The translations under genes and the position numbers were made by a program. A stretch of 57,369 nt of DNA from Pirellula sp. (GTDB taxonomy: Bacteria; Planctomycetota; Planctomycetia; Pirellulales; Pirellulaceae), in the NCBI GenBank assembly GCA_021736575.1, contig JAIPFP010000005.1, positions 1 through 57,369 of the forward strand, given 5' to 3'. The notes beneath the pieces are model-generated. The model was not told the DNA's origin, made no database searches, and saw only the letters and a list, made by a program, of their open reading frames with translations. Below, piece after piece: positions 52,901 through 57,369 of the stretch. Position 1 is the first letter of the stretch, and each line of letters opens with the position of its first letter.

Positions 52901-53132
52901 ACCAGAAGCGGGCAAGGATGGTGGCCAAGTTGTCTTTGCGGGAACACCTGAGTCGCTCGTGCGTTATGCCAGCGAAGTAATCTATCGGCCACCCACAAAA
53001 AAGCGTTCCACTAAAAAGCAGTCCACAAAAAAGCGTTCCGACAACATGCAAGTTGCCGAGCAAGGTGCGGCTTCACCCAAGCTGCGGTCCTATACGGGCG
53101 AAGCTCTAAAATCTGTATTGCCATTGTCCTAA
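46977..53132 (+). CDS. uvrA: Tandem-fused double excinuclease ABC subunit A, 2051 aa
   Basis: DNA-damage recognition ATPase of nucleotide excision repair. GTG start at 46977. The chain contains two complete UvrA units joined by a Lys/Ser/Thr-rich linker around residues 1005-1030. Unit 1: Walker A GVSGSGKSSLAFDT (about residue 35), zinc modules CPTCNSEI, CAKCGIS/CKSCEGLG, signature LSGGESQRIRLASQ, second Walker A GVSGSGKSSLISDV (about 706), CSACDGHG/CPVCEG, LSGGEAQRIKLSKE. Unit 2: GQSGSGKTSMAMDT (about 1065), CIRCNEPVS, CAPCGLS/CPSCNGLG, LSGGEAQRIRLASQ, GPSGSGKSSLINSI, CEKCEGNG/CDACRG, LSGGEAQRVKLAAE. All four ATPase sites keep DEPS/DEPT Walker B motifs. UvrA normally dimerises; here a covalent dimer-like arrangement is likely. 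Known in some planctomycetes; normal length is about 950 aa. Confidence 0.96.
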   Translation: MAAQDQPIVVRGAREHNLKSVDLSLPRNQLICFTGVSGSGKSSLAFDTLYAEGQRRYLESLSTYARQFVGQLPKPDVDFLSGLSPSISISQKSTGNNPRSTVGTITELHDFLRVLFARVGTGFCPTCNSEIASQTRDQMIERIKDMDSSSPYMFLAPIIRGQKGEHRELFDDLRRHGFNRARVDGQVCLLSHPPTLERQIKHSIELVVDRIAIDQTNRQRIAEAVDNAMKFGEGTMLLSRLKPDASARPPETPLGETSLGETPLKKASRKKKSASATAAVENGDLANQSLDRSDPSEDIVFSSSYACAKCGISYPPPTPQLLSFNSPQGACKSCEGLGETFTFTEEMLVTDESKSVKNGAIQLVGKSSEMTKWFRRSLTYFAGYIEHLKQLEHNSLLSTQWKKLPQEHRNWLLYGYQGLKVQAKGRALHGEAFSGIVPDLLAMYRATKNPLMTKQYEKYMETGQCSECQGTRLNAQARSIRLKTLSTAFQSNPWLAIGDCSRLSLDRCADFFSNLDLTKLQITIGGEAIKEVLARLKFLLDVGLSYLSLERTAPTLSGGESQRIRLASQIGAGLVGVLYVLDEPSIGLHPRDNAQLLASLERLRDLGNTLIVVEHDEDTMRAADTIVDFGPGPGVRGGELLTAGTLEEVAANPKSLTGGFLNRTRQIHRPEKRRDGNGKKLIVRGAQHNNLKNIDVEIPLGCFVAVTGVSGSGKSSLISDVLSPALRNALQRAEDTPGQHKSIEGLEHLDKIIDIDQSPIGRTPRSNPATYVKVFDEIRDLFAELPESKRRGFSPGTFSFNTEQGRCSACDGHGANRLDMEFLADMWVPCPVCEGKRYGRPTLQVEFKGKSIADCLDLDVQQALEHFAAFPKIYEKLQTLHDVGLDYLKLGQPSPTLSGGEAQRIKLSKELSRRATGRTLYVLDEPTTGLHFYDIDLLLKVLQSLVDRGNTVIVIEHNLDLIQAADWVIDLGPEGGAGGGKVLCEGTPEFIAKQKKSHTGVALKKYFESHGKADAKSTSKSKTDAKKTNKRVGPSLALQDVQVIGAQQHNLKNIDLTVARNQMTVFCGQSGSGKTSMAMDTIYAEGQRRFVESLSPYVRQFVGQMPKPMVERVEGLSPSVAIEQRNLSHTPRSTVGTVTEIYDYFRVLFARLGQMHCIRCNEPVSTQTSDQIIDRLLELGTGEKGNASQRALLLAPIVPHANQTPEQFFAELKQQGFVRVRINGRTHDIDAAPALQKKSRTELQLVVDRIHLNGKDRSRMSDSVSTALTMGSGVIQLAIVDDDRAEVHWDVQTFSLQLACAPCGLSFQPLTPHSFSFNTAVGWCPSCNGLGTQTGTDPAASVDDHLSLEQGALLLWPDLANPLAMGMLRAFCRESGIPIHRPVSELPIGQRSILFHGLPDREISVLKSDIPSNAPGLQAKDPSVVMVFHYRGVFPALELASNSNMGLRMRLSRFLAEVPCTSCGGARVRPEAAHSRFRSLTIADIGRMPIGELLATTKTWTLEKREKKIAGELHREITQRLQFLEDVGLEYLTLDRAANTLSGGEAQRIRLASQLGSGLCGVLYVLDEPTIGLHPRDNQRLIGAMHRLRDLGNTLLVVEHDRDVIASSDQLCDFGPGSGPLGGTVVAQGTPKQIVKQTASVTGPFIDGSKGIDLPSRRRIEIPAIEPSSCGDWTSLVDVAKGWLTIQGARANTLRNISVSLPLGCFTAVTGPSGSGKSSLINSILYPALAKALHRADLQPGPHDRIDGVNNVNKVLRVDQSPLGNSPSSNPATYTGVFEHVRQLFAKLPDAKLRGLHAGHFSFNIAGGRCEKCEGNGQIRIQMHFLPDVWIECDACRGSRYSEEVLAVKYRGKSISDFLTMSIGEARDLTSELPKIHGMLKTLCEVGLDYLALGQSAPTLSGGEAQRVKLAAELCRPATGNTLYLLDEPTTGLHFEDIRKLMMVLNALVASGNTVVVIEHNLDVIKCADWIIDMGPEAGKDGGQVVFAGTPESLVRYASEVIYRPPTKKRSTKKQSTKKRSDNMQVAEQGAASPKLRSYTGEALKSVLPLS

Positions 53133-53145
53133 AACATCCCTCGAC

Positions 53146-53203
53146 GTAGTGCAGGCTGCCAGCCTGTATTTCGCAAGTAGTACAGGCTAGCAGCCTGTAC
53201 TAC
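53146..53203. repeat. Tandem pair of palindromic repeats between convergent genes
   Basis: Second copy (53177-53203) is a palindrome with perfect 12-bp arms: GTAGTACAGGCT-AGC-AGCCTGTACTAC. The first (53146-53169) is a decayed version: GTAGTGCAGGCTGCCAGCCTGTATT. It lies between the converging uvrA and AsmA-like genes, 14 bp after the uvrA stop, so it could act as a two-way transcription stop or be a REP-like element. The arms share AGGCT/AGCCT with the remnant at 4158. Confidence 0.85.
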
Positions 53204-53236
53204 GTCATGAGGGGGCATACGAAGCTCGCTCGGTGG

Positions 53237-56200
53237 CTAAGGTAATTGAGGCTGGGGTTGCTGAGGCTGGGGCGGTTGAGGCTGGGGCGGTTGTTGCCCC
53301 CCTCCAAATAATCCTCCCCCTCCAAAACCTGGGAATGGCAGATTGGGAATCTGCGGCAAGTTCTGTTGAACTCCTTGCTGCATTTGTTGCATCCCTTGCT
53401 GCAATGGCCCAAGTTGTTGCGACAACGGTCCAAGCAACTTGCCTATTCCCTTGTCAATTTGCTTTTGGGCGACGTTTTGCAGTGCAGAAGTCGCTAGTTG
53501 TTGACCAATGGATGCGAAACTGTTCATGTCCATCTTGGGTCGCTGAATCGTTCCCCGAATCGGGATCTGAATCTGTTGGCCGGCCAACGATTGCAGTGCA
53601 GGCGTCTTATCAACCCATTCTTTTAAGATCGGTACTGCTGCAACCAATTCAAGTTGCCCGTCAATGCCGACGGACCCCGAAGTATTGATCACCACATCCC
53701 CCGCTTGGATTTGCATATTGCGGTGTGCAACGCGGCCTTGTTCGACGTCGAAGTTGATTTTTTGCTCGGGCAGTTGCAACCAGCTTACGGCCTGCCCACC
53801 GCCGTCCGTTGCACCTGCACCTTTGCGCAATGCACGCACTTGATTGACCAACACCAACAACTGATCGGCCAGTGGACCTGGACCTACATTGGCTCCATGC
53901 ACGAGCAATTGTCCTTTGATCGTCTGACGTGCTAAATCGGTCGGGACGATCTCGGCCTGATCGATTTGTAGGCTCAAGTTGCCTTGAACGCTCGCGACGT
54001 CCGCCAACAGTGGGGCTACGTATTTGAGCCAACCTTGGCACATTTGTCTCGTGATCGCGACGTTATCAAGTACCTTCTCGGGACTTTGTGAAATGACAAT
54101 TGGATTGGCAGCGACATCGCCATCGAGGTTCCATCGCAAAACTCCTTGCGAAACAGGTATCTCGGCCCGGGACACAAACCGACCATTTTCAATCTTTAAC
54201 GGGACTTCGGCGGCTCCGACTTCGATTCCAATCACGTTCGCACTGTCCCAGCCGATTTGAGATTTGGCTTGCAACGAATCGGCCCAATTTCCGCTATCGC
54301 TAGATGTCCAAGTCACTTCCAGCGGCTGAGTCTTTTGGCCTTGAATGGTCAGGTAGTCGCCTGTCCATGGCCGAAGACGTTGAGCAACACGGGCCGCGTC
54401 GTAGGTTAGGCTTCCTTGCGAGACGATCTTGGTCGTCTTGTTTTGAGTAGCCATAGTCGTTTGACCGGCATAGGCAATCCACTCGGTCATCAGTTGCGCG
54501 TTCGGAATTTCGAGTTTGCCTGAGCTGATATCATAGCGACCGTCCATTACGAGCTTGGCTTGAGGTTCTTCCCAAATCACGCTCATCGAATTCGTTTTGC
54601 TGCCGCCGGTGCTGACCATTTGAGTTGCAACCGGGTTGCCCGTACGCTGCGAAGCCTTGATATTGGTAGCATCCGAAATCATTTTCCAGACTAGTTTTTG
54701 CGGATCAACCTCCCATCCGATTTGACCTGTAATGTCTCCCTCGACGGAGATGCCGCTTGGTGTTTCGCCTGCTGCATGAGCTGTTTCGAAGCGTACGGCA
54801 GACATCAAACGCGATGGGTCGATGCGGAATCCGGCGTTTCCTTTTCGAGCCAGTTCTCGACTTGGAACGGCTTCGTCCTTGGCCTGCAACGCGAACGACC
54901 CGGATTGAACGAGCAGGTTGTCGACTTGAAGGCGAGTGATGTTTTGCGAGTCGACTCGACCCGAGAAGTTACCGACCAAACGCGATTCTTGGAAAGTAGT
55001 TTCGCCGCTCTTGACCAGGAACGGCTCGGTAACAAAGTTGGCTTGTGTAACTTCGATGTGATTGATGTCCAGAGCTCCGCGGGCATCCAATTCGCATTTG
55101 CCACCGAGTATGACACCGGGGTCGACGCCGGCAAACAACTGGCCGCGACGCTGCCAACCACCGAGGTCGCCGACAAGTTTGAGTTGGATTCCGGCCGGAG
55201 GCAATTGAGCCATACCGGGTGTTGCCCTATCGAGCGAGATTGGTTCCATGACTTCAGCCGAGAGCAGCTCTCCCGCCGCCTGAAGCTTCACCTGACCACG
55301 ATCGATTTGAATGACGCGTCCTTGTTCGACGCGAGCGATGATTGCAAAGTCGCCATCCCAGGCGGGTTCGTCGAGTTGGCCATACTGGTTCACGATTTGG
55401 ACTGGGGTCGTTTTCAACTTGCCGTTGGCGGTGAGTCGATTACCGCCATCTTGTTTCCAAAAAACACTGCATTCGGCGGCACCGCTAAGGCTTTCCACTG
55501 GGAGAGCGAACCACTGCGATAGGCGCTCTTCCATCTTCGCTAAATCGAAGTGCCCCGCAATCTGACCCTCTTGAAGATCGCCTGCGCCTTCGATCTTGAA
55601 AAACTCAGCCGTGCAGTCTGCCTTGAAACTGGGTTGACCTTGATTGTTTGCCGACACGTCGACAGATGCTTGGAGTGCTTGGTCCCATCGCTTGGTCTGT
55701 CCTTGAACATTGGCTTGAAGTCCACCAAGCTGCATTCGGTAGTTGCTTGTCGGTGGGCTCTGGACTGCACCTGCTGAGACTGGCTGCTTGCGCTGGGATA
55801 CCGAGAGGGTTGCGTTGCCTGAAATGAGCTGCACCTGATCTTGCATTTGAATCAGGTCCGGGGCGGCTTGGATCAGACGCGCCACGTCGACTTCGCCTCG
55901 AACATCCAGGTCCGCGTCTCGGATCCAAGGTTGGGAGACAGTTGGCGTTACGAGTGGCCAAGGCAAATCGGCATTGGCGGCTAACGCTCCAATTTCGCAT
56001 TGCAGCATCGCGTTCTGCGCAACCAAGCGGTTTTGATAGAGTTGCATTGTGCCGCTGAGTTTGATTTGCTGAAGGCCCGCTCCTCGCTTACCTACCAGTT
56101 CAGGGGCAATGATGCGGAGAGAGTCTATCTGAGCCGTTTGTATTTGTGCCAAAATTTGCTGATTGCTATGCAATTCGATGTCGGCCTGGACTGTGGCCAA

Positions 56201-57079
56201 TCCAAGAATGCGTTCGATCGGGATCTCGGGCATGCGACGTTTGACCAGGCTAAACCACTGGAGCGGCAAGCCATTGGTCGAAATATTCATCTTCATCGGA
56301 ACGAAACTTTCGAAGCTTGCAGCCCCAGATGCTCCGGCGATCGGTTGAGTTCGAATGGTGAACTGACCGCCCATGAGTGTCTCACCCGGCAAGGCCGCCG
56401 TTTGTTGCACCAAACCGACCAAGGTAATCGGGGGAATGGGCTGCTCTTGCGTCGGCAAAGGCACATCGGCCTCGCTTACTTTCAGATCCCAAGCAGTCAG
56501 ATCGACGCTATCTCGGGCATGCACGATTGCGTCCGCGATACGAATGCGTCCAAGGGGAAAACTCAAAGCGGGACCGGATGCCGAGGGAGCATTGGGAGTC
56601 GTTGGATGATTGGAAGCAAGAAGCGGCTTTATGGCTTCTTCGATATTGGTTGTGCCAGGCTGGACGTCAATGACCGCTTCTGCACCGCGAATGGTAATGG
56701 TGCGAAGATTCTTGTAGTTCGTTGCAAGCCGGACCAGATTCAATTCTGTTTCAATCTCGGCTACTTTGATCAGTTCAGCTCCTTTATCATCGATCAGACG
56801 CAGCCCGCGGACTTTGATCGGACGAAGCCACCCCCCTTCGATAGCAACTAGGTCAATACGCATGGGTGCGATACCCGCGTTTCGGTTAATCGCGGAGACC
56901 ACCAAGTCGCGATTTTGGAGCGCGAACGGCACTCCTACACCAATGACCACGCCAACGAGGGTCAAACCGATCAATACAATCTTGCGCTTTCGAAAGCGAT
57001 TGCGCTTTGCTGGCTTTGCTGGCTTTGCTGGCTTTGCTGGCTTTGCGAATCCCGTTTCGTCTTTTCTCTGAATTGACAT
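53237..57079 (-). CDS. AsmA-like large envelope protein, 1280 aa
   Basis: I start at ATG 57079 (ribosome site GGAAG before it; a frame to 57139 adds 20 residues of no clear origin). A basic N-terminus with four AKP units, one membrane helix at about residues 33-52 (IVLIGLTLVGVVIGVGVPFA), then more than 1100 residues of repeated beta strands with alternating hydrophobics. This is the AsmA/TamB-like lipid-transport fold that crosses the periplasm: AEIETELNLVRLATNYKNLR near the start is the typical AsmA-domain opening, and VAAVPILKEWVDKTPALQSL with IPIRGTIQRPKMDMNSFASI near the end matches AsmA C-terminal sequence. The last about 90 residues are Gln/Gly/Pro-rich. Function in lipid transport is inferred from the family. 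Confidence 0.82.
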   Translation of the reverse strand: MSIQRKDETGFAKPAKPAKPAKPAKRNRFRKRKIVLIGLTLVGVVIGVGVPFALQNRDLVVSAINRNAGIAPMRIDLVAIEGGWLRPIKVRGLRLIDDKGAELIKVAEIETELNLVRLATNYKNLRTITIRGAEAVIDVQPGTTNIEEAIKPLLASNHPTTPNAPSASGPALSFPLGRIRIADAIVHARDSVDLTAWDLKVSEADVPLPTQEQPIPPITLVGLVQQTAALPGETLMGGQFTIRTQPIAGASGAASFESFVPMKMNISTNGLPLQWFSLVKRRMPEIPIERILGLATVQADIELHSNQQILAQIQTAQIDSLRIIAPELVGKRGAGLQQIKLSGTMQLYQNRLVAQNAMLQCEIGALAANADLPWPLVTPTVSQPWIRDADLDVRGEVDVARLIQAAPDLIQMQDQVQLISGNATLSVSQRKQPVSAGAVQSPPTSNYRMQLGGLQANVQGQTKRWDQALQASVDVSANNQGQPSFKADCTAEFFKIEGAGDLQEGQIAGHFDLAKMEERLSQWFALPVESLSGAAECSVFWKQDGGNRLTANGKLKTTPVQIVNQYGQLDEPAWDGDFAIIARVEQGRVIQIDRGQVKLQAAGELLSAEVMEPISLDRATPGMAQLPPAGIQLKLVGDLGGWQRRGQLFAGVDPGVILGGKCELDARGALDINHIEVTQANFVTEPFLVKSGETTFQESRLVGNFSGRVDSQNITRLQVDNLLVQSGSFALQAKDEAVPSRELARKGNAGFRIDPSRLMSAVRFETAHAAGETPSGISVEGDITGQIGWEVDPQKLVWKMISDATNIKASQRTGNPVATQMVSTGGSKTNSMSVIWEEPQAKLVMDGRYDISSGKLEIPNAQLMTEWIAYAGQTTMATQNKTTKIVSQGSLTYDAARVAQRLRPWTGDYLTIQGQKTQPLEVTWTSSDSGNWADSLQAKSQIGWDSANVIGIEVGAAEVPLKIENGRFVSRAEIPVSQGVLRWNLDGDVAANPIVISQSPEKVLDNVAITRQMCQGWLKYVAPLLADVASVQGNLSLQIDQAEIVPTDLARQTIKGQLLVHGANVGPGPLADQLLVLVNQVRALRKGAGATDGGGQAVSWLQLPEQKINFDVEQGRVAHRNMQIQAGDVVINTSGSVGIDGQLELVAAVPILKEWVDKTPALQSLAGQQIQIPIRGTIQRPKMDMNSFASIGQQLATSALQNVAQKQIDKGIGKLLGPLSQQLGPLQQGMQQMQQGVQQNLPQIPNLPFPGFGGGGLFGGGQQPPQPQPPQPQQPQPQLP
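57005..57046 (-). repeat. 9-bp tandem repeats in the AsmA-like gene
   Basis: Four exact CTTTGCTGG units (plus strand) plus a partial fifth, encoding repeated Ala-Lys-Pro in the cytoplasmic N-terminus. In frame, so length variation would not break the gene. Confidence 0.9.
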
Positions 57080-57213
57080 CTTCCGAGTCACCCTTCCATG
57101 GAGATTTCGGTTGTTCCTTCGATTGCCGTTCGGCAACATCGCCTTCGAGTTTACGGAATGGACCAGCGCGAGGTCGAGAGAGAAATTCCGCTAACGCCCT
57201 GCCGCACTAGTTT

Positions 57214-57236
57214 GACACAGCCGACGAAAATCAAAG
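57214..57236 (-). repeat. Dispersed repeat, copy 3, split by a group II intron
   Basis: GACACAGCCGACGAAAATCAAAG matches the terminal repeat plus the next bases of the elements at 45642 and 18232 (GACACAGCCGACAAAAGTCAAAG in copy 2). After CAAAG the homology stops and the intron 3' end begins. The remainder of this copy would lie on the far side of the intron, outside the window. The gap between 57080 and 57213 carries the AsmA-like gene's promoter and nothing else that I can name. Confidence 0.75.
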
Positions 57237-57369
57237 ATAGGGGTAGGAAAGCCGCATTGAGTTGCGGCTCCCCTCCCTCCGAACCGGACTGGCGGATCTC
57301 CCGCATCCGGCTCTCCAGTCGATAGTTAAGCTTTTGGCTTCCTTTTCAAGGATTGACATTCACGAGCAC
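57237..57369 (-). mobile_element. 3' end of a bacterial group II intron (domains V and VI)
   Basis: On the minus strand, 57313-57281 reads GAGCCGGATGCGGGAG, then ATCCGCCAGTCCGGTTC: a domain V hairpin with the AGC catalytic triad at its base and a 4-nt GAGA loop. Next, 57280-57237 is a domain VI hairpin, GGGGAGCCGCA ... TGCGGCTTTCCTACCCC, with an unpaired A that can serve as branch point. It ends CCCCTAT, where the 3' splice site is expected. Sequence right of 57315 (domain IV side) is too short to show the reverse transcriptase, which would lie beyond the edge. The 3' exon is the dispersed repeat. Confidence 0.87.

Overview
The window looks like chromosomal DNA of a planctomycete, probably Pirellulales-like. 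The evidence is two DUF1559 proteins (prepilin-type N-terminus plus a C-terminal H-x9-DG motif), three ECF sigma factors of which one has an RskA-type anti-sigma partner, a formylglycine sulfatase, a double-length tandem-fused UvrA, and Pst permeases with very large extra domains. Base composition is close to balanced. There is no rRNA, CRISPR array or prophage. One tRNA is present, and a group II intron runs off the right edge.

Layout. 1-2694 (minus): start of a Bacillus-type succinate dehydrogenase operon (sdhC, sdhA; sdhB would lie off the left edge). 3085-8000 (plus): a membrane coiled-coil protein, a 55-residue membrane microprotein, a PPP-family phosphatase and a large acidic TPR protein. 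8262-17078 (plus): pstS-pstC-pstA-pstB followed directly by selO. 17245-23920 (plus): an ECF sigma factor with a small membrane protein, then a tightly overlapping type II secretion-like operon of three GspF-like membrane proteins, two minor pseudopilins, a GspK-like protein and a DUF1559 protein. 23931-26793 (minus): a Gly-rich secreted protein, then an ECF sigma / RskA anti-sigma pair. 26970-33892 (mostly minus): housekeeping genes (infC with an AUU start, a PIN-TRAM protein, bcp, dapB), tRNA-Lys(CUU) with its own terminator on plus, a lone GspG-like protein, an HD hydrolase and an SDR protein. 34060-37412 (plus): a MacB/LolCD-like ABC exporter.

37483-42383 (minus) is the most unusual region. 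A dedicated ECF sigma factor is followed by a small six-cysteine secreted protein, an anchored secreted protein, a periplasmic C39-like cysteine peptidase fused to a rhodanese, and a MauE/DoxX-like thiol-redox membrane domain fused to a DUF1559 pseudopilin. The last three genes are joined by 4-nt ATGA and GTGA overlaps. I read it as a possible envelope system for redox-dependent maturation or display of a cysteine-rich protein; this is inference.

42659-57079 holds a sulfatase, a DTW-domain tRNA modification enzyme, trxB, the giant uvrA and an AsmA-like envelope protein. A 122-bp repeat with perfect 17-bp terminal inverted repeats and two internal hairpins occurs at 45642 and, inverted, at 18232. 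A third copy at the right edge is interrupted by the 3' end (domains V and VI) of a group II intron.
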